From an uncultured Corynebacterium sp. (GTDB lineage: Bacteria > Actinomycetota > Actinomycetes > Mycobacteriales > Mycobacteriaceae): a stretch of DNA of 64,000 bases. Each line of letters begins with the position of its first letter. The first letter of the stretch is position 1. The notes under the pieces were generated by a model. That model saw only the letters and a list, made by a program, of their open reading frames with translations, had not been told where the DNA came from and searched no databases. The translations under genes and the position numbers were made by a program. This document shows positions 26,016 through 35,117 of the stretch, piece after piece. The DNA lies in the NCBI RefSeq assembly GCF_943914615.1, contig NZ_CALUCS010000012.1:10006-74005 (forward strand), read 5' to 3'.

Positions 26016-28615
26016 CCACCCATGGTGGTCTGCGTGGCGCGGTCCACGGCCACGCCCTCGTTACCCGCGGCCGGGTCATCGACGTGCACCTGACCGGCCT
26101 GCTTCAGCTGGTTACGCACCAGGAAAAGCTGGCGAACGGTCTCTTCCTTGATGCCGTCCTTCATGCGGTTAAACATGTCGCCACCCTCGCGCTGGTACTC
26201 CACCAGAGGATCGCGCTGCGCCATTGCGCGCAGGCCGATGCCCTCCTTCAGGTAGTCCATCTCGTAGAGGTGCTCACGCCACTTCTGGTCCACAACGTTC
26301 AGCAGGGCTGCGCGCTCCATGCCACGCATCTGCTCCTCGCCGGCGATCTCCGTGACCTTCTCCTCCAGCTCGTCGTACTCGCGGTTGGCATCGTCGAGCA
26401 GCGCCTCGAGCAGCTGAGAGGAGCTCAGCTCACCCGGGCGACCGTAATCGTCGCCTTCCACCAGTTCCTCGTGGGTAAAGGTCGGGCCGTAGAGGGAATC
26501 CAGGGCGTTCCACAGGGTGTCCAGGTCCCAGTCCTCGACATAGCCCTCGGCGGTCGCGCCGTCGACGTATGCCTCAACGGTGTCCTTCAGCATGTTGCGG
26601 ATCTGCTTCTCCACATCCTCGCCCTCGAGGATCTGGCGGCGCTCGCCGTAGATCACCTTGCGCTGCTCGTTCATGACTTCGTCGTACTTGAGCACGTTCT
26701 TGCGCATCTCGAAGTTGGCGGATTCCACCTGGGACTGTGCGCCCTTGATGGCGTTAGTGACCATCTTCGAATCGATTGCCTCGTCGTCCGGGATGTTCAG
26801 GCGAGTCATCATCGCCTCCATCGTCTGGCCAACGAAACGCACCATCAGATCGTCACGCATGGACAGGTAGAAGCGAGTCTCGCCCGGATCGCCCTGACGT
26901 GCGGAACGGCCACGCAGCTGGTTGTCGATGCGGCGAGATTCGTGACGCTCCGTGCCCAGCACGTACAGGCCACCGACCTTGCGGACCTCCTCCGCCTCTT
27001 CCTTGGACTCCTCGCGGACCTTCTCGATCTCGTCGTTCCAGGCCGCTTCGTATTCCTCCGGGGTCTCCACCGGATCCAGGCCGCGCTCGCGCAGGTTGAT
27101 GTCGGCGATGATGTCCGGGTTACCACCCAGCACGATGTCGGTACCACGGCCGGCCATGTTCGTAGCCACGGTGACGGCTCCCAGACGGCCTGCCTGGGCG
27201 ACGATCTCCGCTTCCTTCTCGTGGTACTTCGCGTTCAGCACGTTGTGCTTGATGCCGCGGCGTTGCAGCAGCTTGGATAGGTACTCGGAGCGCTCCACGG
27301 AGGTGGTACCCACCAGCACCGGTTGGCCGACCTCCACACGCTCGGCGATGTCCTCGGCCACGGCCTCGAACTTCGCCTCCTGCGTCTTGTAGATCAGGTC
27401 GACGTGATCCTTACGCTGGTTTTCCTTGTTCGTCGGGATCGCGGCAACGTCCAGCTTGTAGGTGGACTTCAGCTCGGCGGCCTCAGTCTCCGCCGTACCG
27501 GTCATACCGGCCAGCTTGTCGTACAGGCGGAAGTAGTTCTGCAGAGTGACGGTGGCCAGGGTCTGGTTCTCGTTCTTGATCTCGACGTGTTCCTTCGCCT
27601 CGATCGCCTGGTGAATGCCCTCGTTGTAGCGACGGCCGTCCAGGATACGGCCAGTGAACTCGTCGACGATGACGACCTCGCCGTTGCGGACGATGTAGTC
27701 CTTATCGCGAGTGAACAGCTCCTTGGCCTTGATGGAGTTGTTCAGATAGCTCACCAGCTGCGAGTGCTCCGGGGCGTACAGGTTCTCGATGCCCAGCTGG
27801 TCCTCGACAAACTCCACGCCCTCTTCCTTGACGCCCACGGTCTTCTTCCGCTCGTCAACTTCGTAGTGGATGTCGCGGGTCAGCTTCGGGGCAATTGCTG
27901 CAAAGGCGGTGAACCACTTGCTGGAACCTTCGACGGGGCCGGAGATGATCAGCGGGGTACGGGCTTCGTCGATGAGGATCGAGTCGACCTCATCCACGAT
28001 GGCGTAGTTGTGTCCACGCTGCACCAGGTCGTTCAGGGAATGCGCCATGTTATCGCGCAGGTAGTCGAAGCCAAACTCGTTGTTCGTACCGTAAGTGATG
28101 TCGGCGTTATAGGCCTCACGTCGCTCAGCGGGATTCTTGCCGCTCAGGATCACATCGGTGCTGAGCCCCAGGAAGCGGTGCACACGGCCCATCCACTCGG
28201 CGTCACGCTTTGCCAGGTAGTCGTTCACGGTAACGACGTGCACGCCCTTGCCGGACAGTGCGTTGAGGTATGCGGGGAGCACACAGGTCAGGGTCTTACC
28301 CTCACCGGTCTTCATCTCGGAAACATAACCGAAGTGGAGGCCAGCGCCACCCATGATCTGCACCTTGTAGTGCTTCTGGCCGAGCACGCGCCAGGAGGCC
28401 TCACGCGCTGTGGCAAAAGCCTCGAGCAGGACGTCGTCCAGGCTCGCGCCGTCTTCCTGAACTCGCTTCTTCAGCTCGTCGGTTTTGGCCTGCAGCTCCT
28501 CGTCGGTGAGTTCGGTGTATTCCTCATCGAGGTCCATCACCTGGTCGGCGATTTTCGCGAGACGCTTGACCGCACGGCCTTCGCCCATACGGAGGATTTT
28601 CGAAAGTCCTAGCAC
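26012..28615 (-). CDS. secA: Preprotein translocase ATPase SecA1
   Basis: An 867-residue SecA. Walker A is EMKTGEGKTL, Walker B is IVDEVDSILIDEARTP, and the second nucleotide-binding fold has VATNMAGRGTDIVLGGNP and the QLRGRSARQGDPG segment. It drives export of unfolded proteins through SecYEG at the membrane. The C-terminus lacks the CxCxxxxxxxxCH zinc finger of proteobacterial SecA, which is normal for actinobacterial SecA1. GTG 28615 has AAAGGA ten bases upstream. Stops of this gene and the DUF6459 gene overlap. Confidence 0.97.
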   Translation of the reverse strand: MLGLSKILRMGEGRAVKRLAKIADQVMDLDEEYTELTDEELQAKTDELKKRVQEDGASLDDVLLEAFATAREASWRVLGQKHYKVQIMGGAGLHFGYVSEMKTGEGKTLTCVLPAYLNALSGKGVHVVTVNDYLAKRDAEWMGRVHRFLGLSTDVILSGKNPAERREAYNADITYGTNNEFGFDYLRDNMAHSLNDLVQRGHNYAIVDEVDSILIDEARTPLIISGPVEGSSKWFTAFAAIAPKLTRDIHYEVDERKKTVGVKEEGVEFVEDQLGIENLYAPEHSQLVSYLNNSIKAKELFTRDKDYIVRNGEVVIVDEFTGRILDGRRYNEGIHQAIEAKEHVEIKNENQTLATVTLQNYFRLYDKLAGMTGTAETEAAELKSTYKLDVAAIPTNKENQRKDHVDLIYKTQEAKFEAVAEDIAERVEVGQPVLVGTTSVERSEYLSKLLQRRGIKHNVLNAKYHEKEAEIVAQAGRLGAVTVATNMAGRGTDIVLGGNPDIIADINLRERGLDPVETPEEYEAAWNDEIEKVREESKEEAEEVRKVGGLYVLGTERHESRRIDNQLRGRSARQGDPGETRFYLSMRDDLMVRFVGQTMEAMMTRLNIPDDEAIDSKMVTNAIKGAQSQVESANFEMRKNVLKYDEVMNEQRKVIYGERRQILEGEDVEKQIRNMLKDTVEAYVDGATAEGYVEDWDLDTLWNALDSLYGPTFTHEELVEGDDYGRPGELSSSQLLEALLDDANREYDELEEKVTEIAGEEQMRGMERAALLNVVDQKWREHLYEMDYLKEGIGLRAMAQRDPLVEYQREGGDMFNRMKDGIKEETVRQLFLVRNQLKQAGQVHVDDPAAGNEGVAVDRATQTTMGG

Positions 28616-28729
28616 GCTGATGCTGTCCTTTGCTCGATTTCTAAAACTGGTTAGCTAATTGGTCGGCTTCGGATAATCCTACCCCCACCCCCAAGGCCGG
28701 GGGCAACTACACCCGGCAAGTCCAGTCAT

Positions 28730-28770
28730 AAAAAGCCCGGCCCCCACGGGCTAGTCGTGAGGGCCGGGCT
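28730..28770 (-). terminator. Rho-independent terminator after hpf
   Basis: On the minus strand AGCCCGGCCC pairs with GGGGCCGGGCT and is followed by TTTTT. It lies just beyond the hpf stop codon and separates hpf from secA1. Confidence 0.9.
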
Positions 28771-28800
28771 GCTGGGTTAAAGACGATTTAGAGAAAGATG

Positions 28801-29493
28801 TTACTTCTCTGCGTCCTTCTCCTCCAGGGTGATCAGACCGTAGTCGAAAGCGTGGCGACGGTACACCACGGACGGCTGGCCGGTCTCCTCGTTAATGAAC
28901 AGGAAGAAATCGTGACCCACGAGCTCCATCTCGCTCAGCGCCTGGTCAACGCTGATCGGAGCCGACTTGTGCACCTTCTTGCGCACGATCTGGCCAGGCT
29001 TGAACTGATCCTCGTAGGGGTCGACGTCGTACGGACCTGCCTCCTCCGGCTTGGTCTCAGCCTTCGGCTGTGCCTCTTCCACCAGGCTGGCAGCTGCCTC
29101 GCCCATGGACATCGGAGCGCGGTGGCCGGAACGGGCGATCTTGCGACGTGCCTTCACCTTGCGCAGGGAGCGCTCCATGCGGCCGATTGCGACCTCGAGG
29201 GCAGCGTAGAAGGAGTCTTCCTTAGCTTCTGCGCGAGCGATGTGTCCCTTGCCGGTTGCAGTAATCTGCAGGCGATCCTGCTGGTCGCCACGGCGCGGGT
29301 TGGGCTCGTGCTGCAGCTCCACGTGGAAGAACGTGAGGGTCGGATCCAGGCGCTCGATCTTTGCGAGCTTGCCCTTGACGCGGTCTGCGAAGTGCTCTGG
29401 CACCTCAACGTTGCGTCCAGTGATCTCTACGCCTGCCTCGGGTGCAGCAAGTTCCTCGTTGCCAAAGTCGGACGAGTTTTTGCCGGTCGACAT
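28801..29493 (-). CDS. hpf: Ribosome hibernation promoting factor, long form
   Basis: A 230-residue long-form HPF. The N-terminal S30AE domain (VEITGRNVEVPEHFADRV, then FFHVELQHEPNPR) binds the 30S decoding region. An Ala/Glu/Lys linker follows, and the C-terminal dimerisation domain (IVRKKVHKSAPISVDQAL, then VGHDFFLFINEETGQPSVVY) joins two 70S ribosomes. GGAGGTTGAGCA directly before ATG 29493 is a strong ribosome binding site. Single-gene unit with its own terminator. Confidence 0.95.
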   Translation of the reverse strand: MSTGKNSSDFGNEELAAPEAGVEITGRNVEVPEHFADRVKGKLAKIERLDPTLTFFHVELQHEPNPRRGDQQDRLQITATGKGHIARAEAKEDSFYAALEVAIGRMERSLRKVKARRKIARSGHRAPMSMGEAAASLVEEAQPKAETKPEEAGPYDVDPYEDQFKPGQIVRKKVHKSAPISVDQALSEMELVGHDFFLFINEETGQPSVVYRRHAFDYGLITLEEKDAEK

Positions 29494-29623
29494 TGCTCAA
29501 CCTCCAAAATCATTCACCGCCAAAATCGGGCCGGATTACCCATCTTCCAACGGCGATCGTTCCAATTCCTATTCTACCTATCACCGTTGCTGCACTTGTG
29601 CATATACCCCTTATTGATGTGAT

Positions 29624-30307
29624 CTACGCACCGGCCAATACCAGCGTCAATCGCGGCCGTACTCCCCGGGCCGCCAGAGCCAGCGCAAACTGCGCTGTTG
29701 TGGCGCCGGTAGTGCACACGTCATCCACAATCACAACCTCCCCCACGCCACGCAATCGTCCGACCGCTGCCGAGTCGAACAGGATGCTGCTGGCCACGTT
29801 TTCGCGTCGCTGATGGCGGTTCAGCCCTACCGAGTCCACACTCGTCTCGCTTAGCCACGCCACCGGGTGGACCTCCACTCCGGGATACAGCGCGGCGGCA
29901 ACGTGGCAAAAGCGGGCAACAATGTCCCCGTCGCGCTTCCGCGCCGCCGATCTGCGGGTGGGAGCGGGTACCAGCACTACTCTCCCCAAACGCGGATCGG
30001 GCACCAAGCCCAGGCCACTAACGTGCAGAATTCCGGCGGCAAGAACTCTGCCGGCCACGTCTATGGCCGCCGGCCGTAGTCTCTCCTTGGCGCTGAGGAT
30101 TAGCATCCGCCTCGCTCCGCCGTACACCCCACTGGCGAAGACGGGCACTACCGACACTCGTGGTTGCCAGCGTTGCCAACGCTGCATCAACTGGAGCCCG
30201 CAAGCCTCGCACAGTTGTCCACCGGTCACCGCCCCGCAGCACACACAGTCCGCCCGCCACACCAGCCCTGCGAGCGCACCGAAGTCCCCCTTAATCCCCA
30301 CGGGCAC
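29624..30307 (-). CDS. comFC: ComFC-like phosphoribosyltransferase protein
   Basis: A 227-residue ComF protein. An N-terminal zinc ribbon (CVCCG...LCEACG) precedes a type I phosphoribosyltransferase fold with the PRPP loop VVIVDDVCTTGAT. ComFC acts in DNA uptake in competent bacteria; in corynebacteria its role is unproven. Starts at GTG 30307 or 30301, a few bases after the lpqB stop, so it belongs to the end of the mtrA-mtrB-lpqB unit. Confidence 0.9.
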   Translation of the reverse strand: MPVGIKGDFGALAGLVWRADCVCCGAVTGGQLCEACGLQLMQRWQRWQPRVSVVPVFASGVYGGARRMLILSAKERLRPAAIDVAGRVLAAGILHVSGLGLVPDPRLGRVVLVPAPTRRSAARKRDGDIVARFCHVAAALYPGVEVHPVAWLSETSVDSVGLNRHQRRENVASSILFDSAAVGRLRGVGEVVIVDDVCTTGATTAQFALALAARGVRPRLTLVLAGA

Positions 30308-30312
30308 TCAGC

Positions 30313-32046
30313 CTAGTCGGCTAGCACCGGGGTTGCCCGCTTTCCCTGCATAGTTGGTACTTCGCGCCAGAAGCGCGACTCCTCGGAGGTGACGTCGAAC
30401 TGCATCAACGCATTGGCATCCGTAACGTAAATCTTGCTGCCGTCCGTGGCCACCGACACCACCGGGGCGGATAGGTTGCGGCCCGTGATCTGCTGCGAAT
30501 AGGACCCATCAACCTCGATATCCCACACTGGGGCGTCATTGGCGCGCGTGCCCACCAGGACGGACCCGTCATCAGACCAGTCGGCGCTAACCGCGGTATC
30601 CCCCACGGCATGTCCGATCTCCACCGGTGCGCCCAGCCGTTTCGTGCCATCGTCGGTCGTCTCCAACGTCACCACGTAAACCCTTCCGTTCACGATCATC
30701 ACGGCGCGGGCACCGTCGTGCGATACGCGGAATACACTGATGCGCTTCTCGTCCCCGTCGACCATTCGCATCGTGGAGCTATCCACCTTCTGCTCCCCCA
30801 CGGCGCCGGTCTCCGGGTTGCGAGTGATCTCCGTAATCCGCTCGCCATCGGCTACCACGTAGGCCGATGTGGCATCCAAGCCCCAGGTCGGGCGCGTCAG
30901 CGAATCCGCCCGCACGGAGCTCACGGGCTGGTCCCCCTTCGCCCCGATCATCAACTGGCGCGGTTCATCGCCGCGTCCGGTTACGGCCGCGAAGACTTCG
31001 TCCCGCGGGCTGAGGGCCACAGATTCGACATATTGTTGTGCAAGCCAGCCGTCCAGCTTCTGCGCTCGCGTCCCGTCCTGCTGGTAGATGTCGCCGCCGG
31101 ATACGGCCCGCAGCGGCGCCTGCACCTGCACGTTCGGGTCGTATTGCGAAAGGTCCTGCACCAGCCACTTGCCGTGCGTGTCATCGCTCATGGGCGTGCC
31201 GTCCGCCGTGAGCTCATAGGGGCCACGGACCTCGGATCCCACCAGTGTCCACACCACTTGTGCCGCCAGCAGCCGACGCGCATCAGCGGACAGTTCCTGC
31301 AGGCCGGTGAAGTGTACGGCGGGGTCTCCCTCGTTGTCGCTGGAGACCTGGGCGGTGGCGTCCTCAGGAATAAGGTTTCGCACCGCCTTCTTTAAACGGT
31401 CCTGCGGCCCCGCAACCAGCAACGAGACCAGGGAGGCGGCGGTGGACTGCTGTCCGGTGTAGATCCAACGGCGGTCCGGCACAAGCGCCCGACCGTTGAT
31501 ATCCGGGAAGTAGATGTTCCGCGCGCGGTAGGTGCCCACGAAGTCCTGCCGATCCAGCACCACGACGTTCGGCAGGTTGCTGATGCGCCACTGGCCATCG
31601 ACATTTTGCATCTCGTAACTGGTCTCGAACGCGGTGTACTGCGGGTCAAACACGCCGCCCACGCCCAGTGTGCCGACGATATTGCCGCGCACGCGGTAGG
31701 TGATCTTCGAATCATCGCCCGAGCCTTCGGAGGCGATGTCGATCCGGTCCAGCACCATCGTCGGCGCATCGGACTGCCACCGCCCCTGCATGCCGCTGGT
31801 GAGGAACCTTTTTGCCGCCTGGTGGTTGCGCAGCGGGTGGGCGCTGGCGGTGAAGAAATCGCGTAGCAGCAGGTCGGAAGGCTGCCCATCGGTCGGGGTC
31901 GGCGCCTCTTGCCCGCTGGGGGCCGGCGCGTAGCTAGAGATCGCCTCGGGGTTCGTATCGTCCGGCAGGGTCGAGCAACCGGCCAGCAGACCCAATCCGG
32001 CCACCGCGGACAGTACCTTTTTGACCTTTGTGGTCTTGTTACTCAT
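30313..32046 (-). CDS. lpqB: Lipoprotein LpqB, MtrAB-associated
   Basis: A 577-residue lipoprotein. The signal peptide ends in the lipobox LLAGC (lipid on Cys24), followed by a GerMN-like domain and a C-terminal beta-propeller with blades such as VVADGERITEITRNPETG. LpqB binds the MtrB sensor domain and modulates MtrA phosphorylation in actinobacteria. ATG 32046 overlaps the mtrB stop and is preceded by AGGGGG; the frame is open further upstream but that region lies inside mtrB. Translational coupling keeps the signalling partners in balance. Confidence 0.93.
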   Translation of the reverse strand: MSNKTTKVKKVLSAVAGLGLLAGCSTLPDDTNPEAISSYAPAPSGQEAPTPTDGQPSDLLLRDFFTASAHPLRNHQAAKRFLTSGMQGRWQSDAPTMVLDRIDIASEGSGDDSKITYRVRGNIVGTLGVGGVFDPQYTAFETSYEMQNVDGQWRISNLPNVVVLDRQDFVGTYRARNIYFPDINGRALVPDRRWIYTGQQSTAASLVSLLVAGPQDRLKKAVRNLIPEDATAQVSSDNEGDPAVHFTGLQELSADARRLLAAQVVWTLVGSEVRGPYELTADGTPMSDDTHGKWLVQDLSQYDPNVQVQAPLRAVSGGDIYQQDGTRAQKLDGWLAQQYVESVALSPRDEVFAAVTGRGDEPRQLMIGAKGDQPVSSVRADSLTRPTWGLDATSAYVVADGERITEITRNPETGAVGEQKVDSSTMRMVDGDEKRISVFRVSHDGARAVMIVNGRVYVVTLETTDDGTKRLGAPVEIGHAVGDTAVSADWSDDGSVLVGTRANDAPVWDIEVDGSYSQQITGRNLSAPVVSVATDGSKIYVTDANALMQFDVTSEESRFWREVPTMQGKRATPVLAD

Positions 32047-33775
32047 CATCGCCCCCTTCTTGTTCTTGGGTAGTGACGCCCTCAGCCCCCACCGCCAAAG
32101 GCAGCGGCGAAGCATTTACCTTGTGGCCTTGCTCCAGCGGAAGGGTCAACAGGAAGCACGCGCCCACGCCGGGTTCGCCGATGGCCTCGAGGCGACCGCC
32201 GTGCAGATTGGCATCCTCCTTGGCGATGGCCAGGCCCAAGCCAGTGCCGCCCGTGCGGCGCTCGCGCGACGGGTCGGAGCGCCAGAAGCGGTTAAAGACC
32301 ATCTCCTCCTCGCCGGGTTTTAGCCCCACTCCGTGGTCGATGACGGCGACTGCCAGCGCGTCCTTGCCGATGGCCATCTTCACGTCGATCGGATTTCCTT
32401 CCGAGTGGTCGACGGCATTGGCCAGGAGGTTGCGCAGAATGCGCTCCACGCGGCGCGAGTCCACGGCGACAATCACGGGGTCTTCCGGCAAGTCCACGTT
32501 GAACTCGGTGCCGATTTCCTCGGCGATGGCACGCACCTGCTGCAGAGCGGAGCGCACCACGCCGCGCACGTCTACCTTTTCAGCGGATAGGTTTGCCACA
32601 CCCGCGTCGTGCCGGGAGATCTCCAGCAGGTCGCCTAGGAGGGTCTCGAAGCGGTCGAGCTCTTTCGTCATCAGGTGAGCTGCACGGGCGGTCAGAGGAT
32701 CGAGCTCGTCGGCGTTGTCTTCGATCATGTCCGCCGCCATACGCACCGTCGTAAGCGGGGTGCGCAGCTCGTGGGAAACGTCGGACGTGAACCGGCGCTG
32801 CAGCGAGCCGAATTCTTCCAGGTTGCGAATTTGGGTGGAGAGTTTCTCCGCCATGTCGTTGAAGCTGTAGGCGAGCCTGGCGACTTCGTCTTGGCCGTCC
32901 ACAACCATGCGCTCGTGCAGGTGGCCCGCCGCCAGCTTCTCGGCGATCTTCGAGGCCGCGCGGACCGGGCCGATGATCTGCTGGGAAAACACCCAGCCGA
33001 TCACCAGTAGCAGGATAATGAGGACGATCCCACCGGCCATCAGCAGGCCGCGCATAAGGTTCAGTGTGGCCTCTTCGGAGGTCAGCGGCACCAGCAGGTA
33101 GAGCTCTAGACCAGGGATATCGGAGTATACGGGACTGCCAATAATGAGTGCCTTGTAACTGCCGTTTTCACCGTCGACGCTGGCGTACTGGTAGGCCACC
33201 TGACCCTGATGCACAAACTCGCGCAGATTTTCAGGGATATCGATGTGATTGGGAATCCGCGTTTCCGTCTCGCTGGCATTGTTGGCGATAAGCACCGAGT
33301 CGTACACCGGGACGCTTGTCTGCTCCACCCCTGCCGAACGGTTGGTGAGCACAGCCCTGGCGGAAGTCAGCCGCACGGACACCGGATTGGAGGAGTCGGT
33401 GGCGCTGATCTGCTCTTCCACCGCCGTGCGTGCGCGGTCCATGCTGTCTATGGACTCCGAGAACTTGGTGGCCAGCAGCTGCTGGCTCAGAAAGCCCACC
33501 AGGAGGAAGCCGATGAGCAGGAACGCAAAGGTACTGGAGGCCAGCACGCTGCCGATCACTCGCAGCTGGATGGACTGGTGCCAGCGCAAGCGGATCGAGT
33601 TGATGAGCCGCCGCCAGGTATCCCGAGGCCGGCGGAAGAAGTCGCGCAGCACAGACCAAAACGTCGCACCCGCAGCTAGCGTCTTCCCCTGCACTTTCTG
33701 CGGGAAACCCGGGGCCTTTGGTTGTGTTTGGCGGGCCGGCTTGCGCTTCTTGAGCTTCGTTTGTTCCTGCTCCAC
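32039..33775 (-). CDS. mtrB: Sensor histidine kinase MtrB
   Basis: A 578-residue sensor kinase. It has two transmembrane helices (about residues 73-97 and 235-260) flanking an extracellular sensor, then HAMP and HisKA (FTSDVSHELRTPLTTVRMA, His near residue 332) and HATPase (NAVDHSEG, DHGVGLKPG, GTGLGLAI). MtrB phosphorylates MtrA to control cell-wall hydrolases, osmoprotection and division. The start at 33775 is six bases after the mtrA stop. The N-terminus is Lys/Arg-rich. Confidence 0.95.
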   Translation of the reverse strand: MEQEQTKLKKRKPARQTQPKAPGFPQKVQGKTLAAGATFWSVLRDFFRRPRDTWRRLINSIRLRWHQSIQLRVIGSVLASSTFAFLLIGFLLVGFLSQQLLATKFSESIDSMDRARTAVEEQISATDSSNPVSVRLTSARAVLTNRSAGVEQTSVPVYDSVLIANNASETETRIPNHIDIPENLREFVHQGQVAYQYASVDGENGSYKALIIGSPVYSDIPGLELYLLVPLTSEEATLNLMRGLLMAGGIVLIILLLVIGWVFSQQIIGPVRAASKIAEKLAAGHLHERMVVDGQDEVARLAYSFNDMAEKLSTQIRNLEEFGSLQRRFTSDVSHELRTPLTTVRMAADMIEDNADELDPLTARAAHLMTKELDRFETLLGDLLEISRHDAGVANLSAEKVDVRGVVRSALQQVRAIAEEIGTEFNVDLPEDPVIVAVDSRRVERILRNLLANAVDHSEGNPIDVKMAIGKDALAVAVIDHGVGLKPGEEEMVFNRFWRSDPSRERRTGGTGLGLAIAKEDANLHGGRLEAIGEPGVGACFLLTLPLEQGHKVNASPLPLAVGAEGVTTQEQEGGDDE

Positions 33776-33781
33776 GAGAAC

Positions 33782-34468
33782 CTATTCGCCGGTCTTGTAG
33801 CCGATCCCGCGGACGGTCTGGATGATCTTCGGATCATCCGGGTCCTTCTCCACCTTCGAGCGCAGGCGCTGGATGTGGACGTTCACCAGGCGGGTGTCGC
33901 TGGACTTGCGGTAGCCCCACACCTGCTCCAGCAACTCCTCGCGGGAAAACACCTGGCGCGGGCGGGAAGCCAGCGTGACCAGCAGGTCAAACTCGATCGG
34001 AGTCAGCGCGATCTCCTGACCATCCCGGATCACTTGGTGGCCGGGCACGTCGATCTTCAGGTCCGCCACCTCGATCGTCTCCGCAGGTGCCTCCTCGGGG
34101 GTGCGGCGCAGTCGAGCCCGCACGCGCGCCACCAGCTCCTTCGGCTTAAACGGCTTGTGCACGTAGTCGTCGGCACCGGATTCCAGACCCAGCACCACGT
34201 CCACGGTGTCGGTACGCGCCGTCAGCATGACGATCGGCACCGTGGAGGTTTCGCGGATCGCCTTGCACACGTCAATGCCGTTCATGCCGGGCAGCATGAC
34301 GTCCAGCAGGATGAGATCCGGGTTGTGTTCTTCCGCGGCCTTCACGGCCTCTACGCCATCGCCCACGACCACGGTGCGAAAGCCCTCACCCTGCAAAACA
34401 ATGGTGAGCATTTCCGCAATTGCCGGGTCGTCGTCGACCACCAGAATCTTCGTTTCCACGGTTGTCAT
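33782..34468 (-). CDS. mtrA: Response regulator MtrA
   Basis: A 228-residue OmpR-type regulator. The receiver has DDD at 12-14, phosphorylation site Asp56 (LILLDVMLPGMNG), Thr and Lys (TAR..., HKPFKPKEL). The winged helix has VNVHIQRLRSKVEKDPDDP. ATG 34468 overlaps the tmk stop in ATGA, so it is translated together with the thymidylate kinase. MtrA regulates resuscitation-promoting factors and cell-wall genes in corynebacteria. Confidence 0.96.
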   Translation of the reverse strand: MTTVETKILVVDDDPAIAEMLTIVLQGEGFRTVVVGDGVEAVKAAEEHNPDLILLDVMLPGMNGIDVCKAIRETSTVPIVMLTARTDTVDVVLGLESGADDYVHKPFKPKELVARVRARLRRTPEEAPAETIEVADLKIDVPGHQVIRDGQEIALTPIEFDLLVTLASRPRQVFSREELLEQVWGYRKSSDTRLVNVHIQRLRSKVEKDPDDPKIIQTVRGIGYKTGE

Positions 34469-35115
34469 CCTCTCATTTCTTCCAGCAGGTCCGCGACCTT
34501 TGCCGCGCGGGCCTCATAGTCATCTCCGGTGCTGTCGACCGTCACCCATGGGCTCAGCCACTGCTGCTCCGCCAGCGCCCGGTAGGCACGGACGGTGCGT
34601 TCCTGCAGGCTGCTGTCCCGTTCGTAAGCATCTCGTGTCCGCGATTGGTCCTGGGCTTCCCGGGACTCGGCGCGCTGCCCGGCCACTTTCGCTTCGACGT
34701 CCACCAGGATCTGCAGGTCGGGCACCGGGATTCCCAGCTTTTCCTGCTCCAGTCGGGTCACCCACTGGCCGACCTCGGCCACGTCGCCGTCGACTCGCGC
34801 GGCGGAGTAGGCGACGTTGGAGGCGGTGTAGCGGTCGATCAGAATCACGTAGCCATCTGCGTCGAAGTCCGCCAGTTCCGTCCCAATCTCGGCGCGGTCG
34901 AGGGCGAACAGGGCGGCCATGCCGTGCACGGAATCGATCAGGTCACCCAGGTTCTCGTGCAGCGCCTCTCGCGCCAGCATCGCCGGGTGGGATTCCTCGT
35001 AACGCGGGAACGCGATGCGCGCTACCGGCACCTCGCGCTCCACCAATTCCTTTTCTACGGCCGTGACTAGGGTGTTCTTTCCGGCGCCGTCGACCCCTTC
35101 AAAGCTAACGATCAT
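34465..35115 (-). CDS. tmk: Thymidylate kinase
   Basis: A 216-residue dTMP kinase, making dTDP for DNA synthesis. The P-loop is EGVDGAGKNT, with Asn where most enzymes have Ser or Thr. The DR motif is LIDRYTASN. The family LID region is recognisable by REAQDQSRTRDAYERD. It lies between sahH (two bases away) and mtrA (four-base overlap), the same order as in M. tuberculosis. Confidence 0.94.
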   Translation of the reverse strand: MIVSFEGVDGAGKNTLVTAVEKELVEREVPVARIAFPRYEESHPAMLAREALHENLGDLIDSVHGMAALFALDRAEIGTELADFDADGYVILIDRYTASNVAYSAARVDGDVAEVGQWVTRLEQEKLGIPVPDLQILVDVEAKVAGQRAESREAQDQSRTRDAYERDSSLQERTVRAYRALAEQQWLSPWVTVDSTGDDYEARAAKVADLLEEMRG

Positions 35116-35117
35116 AT

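Noticed and set aside
26084..28612. Long plus-strand open frames opposite secA
   Set aside because: Leu/Val/His-rich shadow frames without start signals; secA is unambiguous.
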